Below are positions 29,971-37,243 of a stretch of DNA of 37,243 nucleotides, piece by piece. Source of the DNA: Rhizobium sp. (lineage in GTDB: Bacteria; Pseudomonadota; Alphaproteobacteria; Rhizobiales; Rhizobiaceae). Position numbers and translations under genes: made by a program. The notes beneath the pieces were generated by a model that had not been told where the DNA came from, did not search any database, and worked only from the letters and a program-made list of their open reading frames with translations. The DNA lies in contig PEKW01000013.1 of the NCBI GenBank assembly GCA_002796995.1, positions 1 to 37,243 on the forward strand, in the 5' to 3' direction. Within the stretch, counting starts at the first letter, position 1; each line of letters begins with the position of its first letter.

Positions 29971-31374
29971 ATGCAGGGCATCGTTCGTGGTTTGGCTGTC
30001 TCGGCGCTTGCGCTTCTCGTCGCGCTGCCGGCGCCGACCTTCGCGCAGGAGCTTCGCGTTCCCCAGTCGGCTTCCGAGATGCAGATGTCGTTCGCGCCCC
30101 TGGTCAAGCAGACCCATGGCGCCGTCGTCAACGTCTATGCCGAGCGCATGGTGCAGCGACGCGTCTCGCCCTTCGCCGGCGATCCCTTCTTCGAGCAGTT
30201 CTTCGGCCAGCGCATGCCGAACCGCACGGAGAAGCAGTCCTCGCTCGGCTCCGGCGTCATCGTCGGCGCGAACGGCATGGTGGTCACCAACAACCACGTG
30301 ATCGACGGTGCCGACGACATCAAGGTGGCGCTCTCCGACGGTCGCGAATTCCCGGTCAAGGTCGTGCTGAAGGACGAGCGCATCGACCTTGCGGTGCTCA
30401 AGATCGACGCCAAGGAGGCGCTGCCCGCGCTCGTCATCGGCGACAGCGACAAGGTCGAGGTCGGCGATCTGGTGCTGGCCATCGGCAATCCCTTCGGCGT
30501 CGGCCAGACGGTCACCAGCGGCATCGTATCGGCGCTCGCCCGCAACCGGGTGACGGAGGGCGATTTCGGCTTCTTCATCCAGACCGACGCCTCGATCAAT
30601 CCGGGCAATTCCGGCGGCGCGCTGATGAACATGCGGGGCGAACTGCTCGGTATCAACACCGCGATCTTCTCCAAGGGCGGCGGCTCGAACGGCATCGGCT
30701 TTGCCATCCCGGCCAATCTGGTCAAGGTCTTCCTCGCCGCGGCCGAGCGGGGCGACGTCACCTTCGAGCGGCCCTATGTCGGCGCGAGCTTCGAGCCTGT
30801 GACCTCTGACGTGGCCGAGGCACTCGGCCTCGACAAGGTGCGCGGCGCGCTGGTCGTGCGGGTGGCCGAAGACGGACCGGCGGCCAAGGCCGGGCTCAAG
30901 GCCGGACAGGTCGTGGTCGCCATCGACGGTATCCCGGTCGAGCATCCCGATGCGCTGGGCTACCGCCTGACGACCGCCGGTCTCGGCAAGAAGGTGACGC
31001 TCTCCATCCGCGAGAACGGCCGGGAATCGCAGATCGCCATGACGCTGGCCGGCGCACCGGAGACCACGCCACGCGACGAGCGGCTGATCGAGGGCGCGAG
31101 CCCGTTCGCCGGGGCCAAGGTCGCCAATCTTTCGCCGAGGCTCGCCTACGAGCTGCGCATGCCGTCCGAAGTCACCGGCGTGGTGATCACCGATATCATC
31201 GCCGGTTCCCCGGCCGCGCGCCTCGGCTTTGCCCCGCATGACATCGTCATCTCGGTCAACGGCGTCAACGTCACCTCGACCGAAGCCATGGCCGAGGCCG
31301 TTGCCGACGATCCGGGCTTCTGGCGCGTCGAGATCGAACGCGAGGGCCAGCGCATCCGGCAGATCTTCCGATGA
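29971..31374 (+). CDS. DegP/HtrA-family periplasmic serine protease
   Basis: The 467-residue product has a signal peptide (cleaved near TFAQ, residue 25) and a trypsin-like domain with triad His109 (TNNHVIDG), Asp139 (ERIDLAVLKI) and Ser214 (NPGNSGGAL). Two PDZ domains follow (about 255-345 and 375-460, for example GPAAKAGLKAGQVVVAIDG). Such proteases degrade or refold damaged envelope proteins. The ATG at 29971 follows GAGGAG. It overlaps rarA by four bases (ATGA). A paralogue number cannot be assigned. Confidence 0.93.
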   Translation: MQGIVRGLAVSALALLVALPAPTFAQELRVPQSASEMQMSFAPLVKQTHGAVVNVYAERMVQRRVSPFAGDPFFEQFFGQRMPNRTEKQSSLGSGVIVGANGMVVTNNHVIDGADDIKVALSDGREFPVKVVLKDERIDLAVLKIDAKEALPALVIGDSDKVEVGDLVLAIGNPFGVGQTVTSGIVSALARNRVTEGDFGFFIQTDASINPGNSGGALMNMRGELLGINTAIFSKGGGSNGIGFAIPANLVKVFLAAAERGDVTFERPYVGASFEPVTSDVAEALGLDKVRGALVVRVAEDGPAAKAGLKAGQVVVAIDGIPVEHPDALGYRLTTAGLGKKVTLSIRENGRESQIAMTLAGAPETTPRDERLIEGASPFAGAKVANLSPRLAYELRMPSEVTGVVITDIIAGSPAARLGFAPHDIVISVNGVNVTSTEAMAEAVADDPGFWRVEIEREGQRIRQIFR

Positions 31375-32681
31375 GCGACCTCTTCGCGCCGCATGTTCCC
31401 AAGGATGTGGAGGCCCGCCGGCCGCTCGCCGACCGGCTGCGGCCGAAGACGCTGGCCGAGGTCACCGGCCAGGAGCACCTGACCGGTGAGGACGGCGTGC
31501 TCGCCCGCATGATCGCCTCCGGCTCGCTCGGCTCGATGATCTTCTGGGGGCCGCCCGGCACCGGCAAGACGACGGTTGCGCGGCTGCTCTCCGGCGAGGC
31601 GGGTCTGGCCTTCGAACAGATCTCGGCGATATTCTCCGGCGTTGCGGACCTCAAGAAGGTCTTCGAGGCCGCCCGCATGCGCCGCATGGACGGCCGCCAG
31701 ACGCTGCTCTTCGTCGACGAGATCCATCGTTTCAACCGCGCCCAGCAGGACGGTTTCCTGCCGGTCATGGAGGACGGCACCGTGATCCTCGTCGGGGCGA
31801 CGACGGAGAACCCGTCCTTCGAACTCAACGCCGCGCTTCTGTCGCGCGCCAGGGTCCTGACCTTCAAGCCGCATGACGAGGAAAGCCTCGGTACGCTCCT
31901 GAAGCGGGCCGAAGAGGTGGAAGGCAAGCCGCTGCCGCTCGATGCCGACGCGCGTGCAAGCCTGATCCGCATGGCCGATGGCGACGGCCGCGCCGTGCTG
32001 ACGCTGGCGGAGGAAGTCTGGCGGGCGGCGAGGGAGGGCGAGGTGTTCGACACCGAGGGGCTGACCCGCATCGTCCAGCGCCGCGCCCCCGTCTACGACA
32101 AGGGCCAGGACGGCCACTACAACCTGATCTCGGCGCTGCACAAGTCGGTGCGCGGCTCGGACCCGGATGCCGCGCTCTACTATCTCTGCCGCATGTTCGA
32201 TGCCGGCGAGGATCCGCTCTATCTCGGGCGGCGGCTGGTGCGCATGGCGGTCGAGGACATCGGGCTGGCCGATCCGCAGGCGCTGGTGATCTGCAACGCG
32301 GCGAAGGACGCCTATGACTATCTGGGCTCCCCGGAGGGCGAACTGGCGCTGGCCCAGGCCTGCGTCTATCTCGCCACCGCGCCGAAGTCGAACGGCGTCT
32401 ACATGGCCTACAAGTCGGCTATGCGCGCCGCCAAGGAGAACGGCTCGCTGCTGCCGCCGAAGCACATCCTCAATGCGCCAACCAAGCTGATGAAGGCGGA
32501 AGGCTACAACGACGGCTATCGCTACGACCACGACGAGCCGGACGCCTTTTCCGGCCAGGACTATTTTCCCGAGAAGATGGGCCGCAAGACCTTCTACGAT
32601 CCTCCGGAGCGGGGCTTCGAGCGCGAAATCCGCAAGCGGCTGGACTGGTGGGCGAAGCTCAGGCGCGAGCGGGGCGGCTGA
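31371..32681 (+). CDS. rarA: Replication-associated recombination protein A
   Basis: RarA (MgsA) is an AAA+ ATPase related to clamp loaders that acts at stalled replication forks and single-stranded gaps. The 436-residue product shows RPLADRLRPKTLAEVTGQEH, Walker A GPPGTGKT (60-67), Walker B LLFVDEIHRFN (112-122) and sensor 1 GATTENPSFELN. The C-terminal tetramerisation region includes LYYLCRMFDAGEDPLYLGRR. Its start overlaps the protease gene, so translation is coupled. It converges on the DUF1883 gene. Confidence 0.95.
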   Translation: MSDLFAPHVPKDVEARRPLADRLRPKTLAEVTGQEHLTGEDGVLARMIASGSLGSMIFWGPPGTGKTTVARLLSGEAGLAFEQISAIFSGVADLKKVFEAARMRRMDGRQTLLFVDEIHRFNRAQQDGFLPVMEDGTVILVGATTENPSFELNAALLSRARVLTFKPHDEESLGTLLKRAEEVEGKPLPLDADARASLIRMADGDGRAVLTLAEEVWRAAREGEVFDTEGLTRIVQRRAPVYDKGQDGHYNLISALHKSVRGSDPDAALYYLCRMFDAGEDPLYLGRRLVRMAVEDIGLADPQALVICNAAKDAYDYLGSPEGELALAQACVYLATAPKSNGVYMAYKSAMRAAKENGSLLPPKHILNAPTKLMKAEGYNDGYRYDHDEPDAFSGQDYFPEKMGRKTFYDPPERGFEREIRKRLDWWAKLRRERGG

Positions 32682-32690
32682 CGCCCCGGC

Positions 32691-32993
32691 TCAGGACGCC
32701 TTGGCCGCTGCCGGCGCGGCGATCATCTTGACCGCGGAATCGGCAAGGCCGTGATGGCCTTCCATGTCGACGATCAGGTGCCAGTGGCCGCTTTCCGGAA
32801 TGGTGAGCTTGATCGGCGACTTCTTCGCCACGCCGCCGAGATACTTGAAGTCGAGGGCTTCCTTGAAGCGCTGGAAGTTGCCGGGCGTCATCAGCCGCAC
32901 ATTGTTGACGGCGGAAAGCGTCACCTCGATGATGGCACCGGCGCGCTGTTCCTTGAGATCGTAGTGGGTAAAGCGGAAGGTCGGCTTGGCCAT
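32691..32993 (-). CDS. DUF1883 family protein
   Basis: The 100-residue product follows the DUF1883 pattern: FTHYDLKEQRAGAIIEVTLS, NVRLMTPGNFQRFKEAL, SPIKLTIPESGHWHLIVDM. It is a small all-beta domain of unknown function, sometimes found joined to TIR domains in other proteins, though not here. GGAGCAG directly precedes the ATG. It ends nine bases from the converging rarA stop, with no terminator between. Confidence 0.85.
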   Translation of the reverse strand: MAKPTFRFTHYDLKEQRAGAIIEVTLSAVNNVRLMTPGNFQRFKEALDFKYLGGVAKKSPIKLTIPESGHWHLIVDMEGHHGLADSAVKMIAAPAAAKAS

Positions 32994-33166
32994 CTGCTCC
33001 TCATCTGTCCATTGAAAATCGCGAACGGCAGTCTAGCGCCTCCGCGGTTAAGGAAGCGTTTGCCGCGGCCCGCACAGGGCCTCCCGCATCGGACCCGATC
33101 GCCATCGCGGAACAATCCGTCTGACTCCGCGTTGACAGTCAACAGTTCACACTCAGGAGCAATCCG

Positions 33167-33397
33167 ATGAAGACCGACACCTATCTGACCTTCTTCGTTT
33201 CGATGATGGTGAATGCCGTCGTCTTCGGGACGGGCGCGATCACCGTCCTGTCCATCCCGGCACTGGCCGAGAACGCCAAATACCTGCTGCCGCTGGTCGT
33301 CGTCATCTCGTTCGTGGTGGCTCCGTTCATCGCCAAGCTGATCGCGCCGCGCATGCGACTGCGCAACTGGCGCCGCCGCGATCCGATGCAGGGTTGA
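33167..33397 (+). CDS. Small two-helix membrane protein
   Basis: The 76-residue product has two hydrophobic helices (about 5-30 and 40-62) and a strongly basic C-terminus (RMRLRNWRRRD) that should face the cytoplasm. No family was recognised. CAGGAG lies before the ATG. A perfect palindrome GTTGAC-A-GTCAAC (33131-33143) is 23 bases upstream, and a strong terminator follows at 33450, so it is a single-gene unit. Confidence 0.75.
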   Translation: MKTDTYLTFFVSMMVNAVVFGTGAITVLSIPALAENAKYLLPLVVVISFVVAPFIAKLIAPRMRLRNWRRRDPMQG

Positions 33398-33449
33398 TCC
33401 ACACCCTCACGTGCATTCCCTCCAGAAACTCCACTCCCCACTCCACTTG

Positions 33450-33481
33450 AACCCCGGTCATCTCCACCGGGGTTCTTTTTT
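33450..33481 (+). terminator. Terminator after the small membrane protein gene
   Basis: AACCCCGGT (33450-33458) pairs perfectly with ACCGGGGTT (33466-33474) around a seven-base loop, followed by C and six T. It is a strong rho-independent terminator that isolates the downstream diguanylate cyclase gene. Confidence 0.9.
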
Positions 33482-33551
33482 GTCTGCGGCCGCCCGTGAC
33501 TTCATCCTCCGTCAAGCATATCGATCCAGGGCGATCTTCCGCCTCCCCAAT

Positions 33552-33566
33552 TTAAGCGGGTCTTAA
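33552..33566. promoter_or_regulatory. CtrA-like binding site upstream of the diguanylate cyclase
   Basis: TTAA (33552-33555), seven bases, then TTAA (33563-33566) is an exact TTAA-N7-TTAA, the full CtrA box of alphaproteobacteria. It is 48 bases before the start codon, over or next to a likely promoter. The usual trailing C is replaced by G, so affinity may be reduced. In this GC-rich DNA chance occurrence is unlikely but not excluded. Confidence 0.5.
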
Positions 33567-33614
33567 GCGCTCGCCGGCATACTGCGCGGACCGACAAACA
33601 ACGGGCGCGACGAG

Positions 33615-35108
33615 ATGACGGCAGCAAGCGGATCCGAGGGAGAAGGCACGCAGGTATCGCCGCGGCGGCTGTCACGGCTGGTGCTCGCCTTCGCGGCGAC
33701 GCTGATCGGCCTGTCGACGCTGTCGCTGCTCTATGTCGGCCGGATCGCCTCCGAGGAGGCCGACCAGCAGGCCGCCGTCACCGAACGTACGCTGTTCGTC
33801 AATGCCCTCAAGGACCGCCAGAGCCTGATCGCCCGCGACCAGCTGAGCGTGTCGCGCTGGGACCGCTCGGTCAAATACATCACGCTGAAATTCCGCGAGG
33901 CCTTCATCGAGGAGGAGTTCGTCGGCTCGCTCTGGTTCGATTTCGGCCACGACCGCACCTTCCTCTTCGATCCCGGCGGCGAGATCGTCATGTCGGCCCA
34001 CGAGGATCGCGTCGACTTCACCCGCCGCACCGTCGACCCGGCCGGCGATCTGGCGCTGATCGCCAAGCGCGCCGTCGAGCGCCACAATGCCAATCGCATC
34101 GCCATTGCCGGAGGCTACGGCCAGAAGCAGGTGACGAGCAGCGAGGTCGGCCGGATCGCCGAATTCGCCATTGCCGAGATCGACGGCGAGCCGATGATCG
34201 CCACCGCCATGGCGGTGGTTCCCGACGACGAGGAGGTGGCGCTGCCCGACGGCGCGCCGTTCATCGTCATCTCGGCCAAGCCGATCGACGGCGATCTGGT
34301 GCGTGACCTCAATTCGCAGCTCGACTTCGCCGACCTGACCTTCAGCTCGGGCGCCGGCGGCAAGGTGCCGCTGATCTCCGCCTCCGGCCGGGCGCTCGGC
34401 AGCTTCGACTGGAAGGGTGCTGCTCCCGGCTCGCATATCTGGCAGGTGGTGGTGCCGGTCAGCATCCTGCTCTCCTCGCTTCTGGCGCTCGCCAGCCTGT
34501 TCATCGTCCACCATATCCGCCGGCTGTCGCTCAGGCTCGAGGAGAGCGAGCAGCGCAACCGGGCGCTCGCCCTTCGCGACCCCTTGAGCGGCCTTGCCAA
34601 CCGGCTGAGCTTCGGCCATGCGCTGGAGGCGGCCGCCGAGAAGGCCCAAGGCTCGCGCTTCGCCGTCATCGCCGGCGACCTCGACCGCTTCAAGGCGATC
34701 AACGACAGCTGGGGCCACGCCGCCGGCGACCTGGTGATCCGCACCGTGGCAGCCCGGCTGACCGAAGTCGTCGGCACGAGCGGCCTCGTCGGCAGGATCG
34801 GCGGCGACGAATTCGTCATCCTGGTCGACGCCTTCAGCGACCGTGTCCGTCTTTCCCTGCTCGCCAGCCAGATCATGACTGCCGTCGGTCAGCCGATCAC
34901 GCTCGACAACGGCATCACCACCGATGTCGGTATCAGCCTCGGCATTGCGATCGCCCCGGACGATGCAGCGGGCGCCAATGCCATCATGGCGACCGCTGAC
35001 CGGGCGCTCTATGCCTCGAAGGACGGCGGCCGCGGCCGGGCCTGCTTCGCCGGCGACGAGGGCGCTGAGTCGCACACCCATGCCCACGGAGCAAGCCATG
35101 CCGCCTGA
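33615..35108 (+). CDS. CHASE4–GGDEF diguanylate cyclase
   Basis: The 497-residue protein has a membrane helix (about 20-42), a periplasmic CHASE4-like sensor (about 50-275, with SVSRWDRSVKY), a second helix (276-300) and a GGDEF domain (about 320-485). The domain has the intact catalytic motif RIGGDEFVIL at 394-403 and DLDRFKAINDSWGH for GTP and metal binding. It should make cyclic-di-GMP. The RxxD inhibitory site upstream of GGDEF is absent. A His-rich tail ends it. Its ribosome binding site is weak, and it overlaps the next gene by 11 bases. Confidence 0.92.
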   Translation: MTAASGSEGEGTQVSPRRLSRLVLAFAATLIGLSTLSLLYVGRIASEEADQQAAVTERTLFVNALKDRQSLIARDQLSVSRWDRSVKYITLKFREAFIEEEFVGSLWFDFGHDRTFLFDPGGEIVMSAHEDRVDFTRRTVDPAGDLALIAKRAVERHNANRIAIAGGYGQKQVTSSEVGRIAEFAIAEIDGEPMIATAMAVVPDDEEVALPDGAPFIVISAKPIDGDLVRDLNSQLDFADLTFSSGAGGKVPLISASGRALGSFDWKGAAPGSHIWQVVVPVSILLSSLLALASLFIVHHIRRLSLRLEESEQRNRALALRDPLSGLANRLSFGHALEAAAEKAQGSRFAVIAGDLDRFKAINDSWGHAAGDLVIRTVAARLTEVVGTSGLVGRIGGDEFVILVDAFSDRVRLSLLASQIMTAVGQPITLDNGITTDVGISLGIAIAPDDAAGANAIMATADRALYASKDGGRGRACFAGDEGAESHTHAHGASHAA

Positions 35109-36462
35109 GCTGACGCGGCGACGCCTGCTCGCCCTGTCGGCCGGCACGTTGCTTGCGAGCCCAGCGCTCAAGCCCGTCTTCGCCGCTGCGGCGGGCAAGC
35201 CGAAGGTCATCGTCGTCGGCGCCGGGGTCGCCGGACTGTCCGCTGCCCGCACGCTGACGAGGCACGGCATCGAAGTCATCGTCGTCGAAGCCCGCGACCG
35301 CATCGGCGGCCGGATCAGCACCGACCGCAGCCTCGGGACCGCGGTCGAGCGCGGCGCGAGCTGGCTGCACGGCCTGAACGGCAATCCGCTCGCCGGCCTG
35401 GTGCGCGACCAGAAGCTCGCCACCTATTTCAGCGATTACGACGATTACGAGGTCTGGCTGCCGGGCGGGGAGCGTCCGGAGGACTGGGAGCTGGAGGACG
35501 CGATCGACGCCTTCGACTCCGTTCTCGAAAAGGCCGCCGACGAGGCGGACGAGGGCAGCGACCTGTCGCTGCTGGAGGCGATCGACCAGCTCGATCCGGG
35601 CATGCTCAAGGACCCGCTCTCCGGCTGGATGCTGTCGAGCGAGATCGAGGACGATGGCGGCGCGCCGCTGTCGCGCATCTCCGCCCTGCAATATGGCGAG
35701 GACCGCAGCTTCGACGGCCCGGAAGCCCTGTTGCCGGACGGGTTCGGCCGCGTCGTCGAAGGGCTGGCCAGGGGGCTCGACATCCGGCTCGGCGAGCCGG
35801 TCCGCCGCATTTCCCATGGCGCCGGCCAGGTCGTGGTCGAGACCGCCAAAGAGCGCCACAGCGGCACGCATGTCATCTCGACCCTGCCGCTCGGCGTGCT
35901 GAAGGCCGGCCATGTGGTCTTCGATCCGCCGCTGCCGGAAAGCCATGCAGGCGCGATCGCCAGCCTCGGCTTCGGCGCGGTCACCAAGGTGTCGGTGAAG
36001 TTCGACCGCTGCTTCTGGCCGGAAGAGACGCAGTTCCTGAGCTATGCGGCGAAGGAGCGCGGCCGCTGGCCGACCATGATCAACCTCATGCCGGTGAGCG
36101 GCGCCAGCATCCTCACCCTGGTCTCGACCGGCGATTATGCGCTGAAGTCCGAAGCCATGAGCGAGGCCGAGCTTCAGGCCGACATCAGCGCGGTGCTGGG
36201 CGAAATGTTCGGGGCCGATGCACGGCCGCCGCAGAAGATCGTCGCCGCGCAATGGTCGCGCGATCCGTTCGCGCTCGGCGTCTATTCCTATCCGGCGGTC
36301 GGCAACACGCCCGCCGATTTCGACGGGCTGGCCGAACCGGTTGCCGACCGGCTGTTCCTCGCCGGCGAACACACGATCTTCGAACATCACGGCACGGCGC
36401 ATGGCGCCTTCATCAGCGGCGAACGCGCCGCCGGAAAGCTGATCGCCGCGCTCGGCGGCTGA
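35098..36462 (+). CDS. Flavin amine oxidase, Tat-exported
   Basis: The 454-residue product begins with a Tat signal (TRRRLLALSAGTLLASPALK). It then has the FAD-binding motif VVGAGVAGLSAA (39-50), the partner segment EARDRIGGR (64-72), and a C-terminal FAD contact LFLAGEHTIFEHHGTAHGAF. It belongs to the monoamine/polyamine oxidase superfamily, and the substrate is unknown. GGAG stands seven bases before the ATG at 35098, inside the end of the cyclase gene. The pair is therefore co-transcribed and coupled. Confidence 0.88.
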   Translation: MPPELTRRRLLALSAGTLLASPALKPVFAAAAGKPKVIVVGAGVAGLSAARTLTRHGIEVIVVEARDRIGGRISTDRSLGTAVERGASWLHGLNGNPLAGLVRDQKLATYFSDYDDYEVWLPGGERPEDWELEDAIDAFDSVLEKAADEADEGSDLSLLEAIDQLDPGMLKDPLSGWMLSSEIEDDGGAPLSRISALQYGEDRSFDGPEALLPDGFGRVVEGLARGLDIRLGEPVRRISHGAGQVVVETAKERHSGTHVISTLPLGVLKAGHVVFDPPLPESHAGAIASLGFGAVTKVSVKFDRCFWPEETQFLSYAAKERGRWPTMINLMPVSGASILTLVSTGDYALKSEAMSEAELQADISAVLGEMFGADARPPQKIVAAQWSRDPFALGVYSYPAVGNTPADFDGLAEPVADRLFLAGEHTIFEHHGTAHGAFISGERAAGKLIAALGG

Positions 36463-36537
36463 CCGAGGCTGCGGCCGGCCGGCTGTCCGTTTGGCGCGGT
36501 GGGCTGTGTTATGGCCGGGACGACGCGACCGCCGCGA

Positions 36538-36966
36538 TCAGAAGCGCTTCTTCAGGAAGAACTGGCCGTGGGCGCCATTGCCGCCTTCGAGCTCGCCGAA
36601 GACATGATAGCCGAGCTTCTCGTAGAACGGCCGGGCCTGGAACTCGTAGGTGTCGAGCCAGATGCCGACATAGCCGCGATCCCGGGCGATCTTCTCCGCC
36701 TCCGCCATCAGTCGGCTGCCGATGCCCTGGCCGCGATAGGCCTCCGGCACGACGAGATAGCGGACGAAGGCCCAGCCGAAGCTTTCCTCGCCATAGAGCC
36801 CGCCCTCGACGGCGCGGGTTTCCGGATGGCGCACCAGCACGGCGAAATCCGGCCGGTCGGTCTTTCCGGTCTGGGCGGTGTTGTAGGCCCTCAGCGCCGT
36901 GTAGACGGCATGGCGGTCTTCCTCGGCCGGGTGATCGGGCACCGCTTCGATGATGGGGCTCGGCAT
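36538..36966 (-). CDS. GNAT-family N-acetyltransferase
   Basis: The 142-residue product carries the acetyl-CoA-binding motif A YLVVPEAYRGQGIGSRLMAE (about 70-90) and motif B YEFQARPFYEKLGYHVFGEL near the C-terminus. Its acceptor, whether a small molecule or a protein, cannot be told. AAGGATAAG precedes the ATG. It converges on the amine oxidase gene across a 75-bp GC-rich gap without an obvious terminator. Confidence 0.9.
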   Translation of the reverse strand: MPSPIIEAVPDHPAEEDRHAVYTALRAYNTAQTGKTDRPDFAVLVRHPETRAVEGGLYGEESFGWAFVRYLVVPEAYRGQGIGSRLMAEAEKIARDRGYVGIWLDTYEFQARPFYEKLGYHVFGELEGGNGAHGQFFLKKRF

Positions 36967-37148
36967 AGGCTTATCCTTCCTGCAGACCGACTCGCGGTTC
37001 GGTAATGCTGGTGGCCTTGATGGCCGGACGGGACGCGGCTGTCCAGTCGCGCAGGCGGTGAATACGGCTATTCCTTCACGCGGGCGTTTCCGCCCCGTGG
37101 TTTGGCTTCATTGCGGTGGCCTCCCTTTTTGGGGGAGGGGTAGTCAGC

Positions 37149-37206
37149 CGGGACACGATCGCGTGCCGCGACTAAGTTAAATTACATGACACCCGATCGT
37201 GTCCCG
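37149..37206. repeat. 13-bp inverted repeat near the window end
   Basis: CGGGACACGATCG (37149-37161) is perfectly complementary to CGATCGTGTCCCG (37194-37206), with a 32-base AT-rich centre. A second pairing, GACACC (37188-37193) with GGTGTC (37210-37215), is followed by TTTT and would compete with the first. The rest of 36967-37243 has a small CCTCCC/GGGAGG hairpin (37120-37138) and no gene. Confidence 0.6.
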
Positions 37207-37243
37207 TTCGGTGTCTTTTGCCGGGCAAACTCGGTCTCTCTGC

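Overview
The window is chromosomal DNA from an alphaproteobacterium, most likely Rhizobiales/Rhizobiaceae. The grounds are GC-rich codon use, the gene order tuf–S10–spc–secY–adk–alpha operon without rpsD or rpmJ, rhizobial-looking RIME palindromes, a CtrA-type box, and proteins that resemble Agrobacterium/Rhizobium/Ensifer homologues. The species cannot be fixed from the sequence. All calls come from reading the sequence, and family names come from recognition rather than a database search.

Region 1 (1–15206) is the core translation block, entirely on the + strand: the 3' end of tuf, then rpsJ-rplC-rplD-rplW-rplB-rpsS-rplV-rpsC-rplP-rpmC-rpsQ, rplN-rplX-rplE-rpsN-rpsH-rplF-rplR, rpsE-rpmD-rplO, secY-adk, rpsM, rpsK, rpoA and rplQ. 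It encodes 25 ribosomal proteins, the SecY translocon pore, adenylate kinase and RNA polymerase alpha. Most genes are tightly packed, but the block is cut by unusually long spacers (rpsJ/rplC, rpsQ/rplN, rplR/rpsE, rplO/secY, adk/rpsM, rpsM/rpsK, rpoA/rplQ). Nearly all of these hold a strong stem-loop, and several look like intrinsic terminators. This suggests the block is transcribed as attenuated sub-units.

Region 2 (about 15207–29970) looks accessory. Just behind rplQ, the gene's 3' end and its terminator are duplicated at a distance of 840 bp, and the two copies flank an orphan Imm26-like immunity gene. The second terminator copy also encodes the last codons of the next, opposite-strand DUF2809 membrane gene. 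Then come a DUF817 membrane protein; a complete ECF42 sigma factor module (DGPF/YCII protein, VOC protein, sigma factor with C-terminal extension) with a visible ECF42-type promoter; an orphan fused aconitase-X; a RIME palindrome; a secreted protein whose ribosome binding site lies in a hairpin; msrQ and msrP (periplasmic methionine sulfoxide repair) separated by another RIME; ilvD; a DUF433/DUF5615 toxin–antitoxin pair; an AraC regulator divergent from a small membrane protein; a beta/gamma-crystallin-like protein with its own sigma70-type promoter; and an LprI-like secreted protein.

Region 3 (29971–37243) holds a DegP/HtrA periplasmic protease translationally coupled to rarA, a DUF1883 protein, a small membrane protein with a strong terminator, a CHASE4–GGDEF diguanylate cyclase preceded by a CtrA-like box and overlapping a Tat-exported flavin amine oxidase, a GNAT acetyltransferase, and a long inverted repeat at the window edge. 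From memory, degP-like and rarA genes often sit close behind rplQ in rhizobia, so region 2 may be an insertion hotspot. No tRNA, rRNA, CRISPR array, transposase or integrase was seen.
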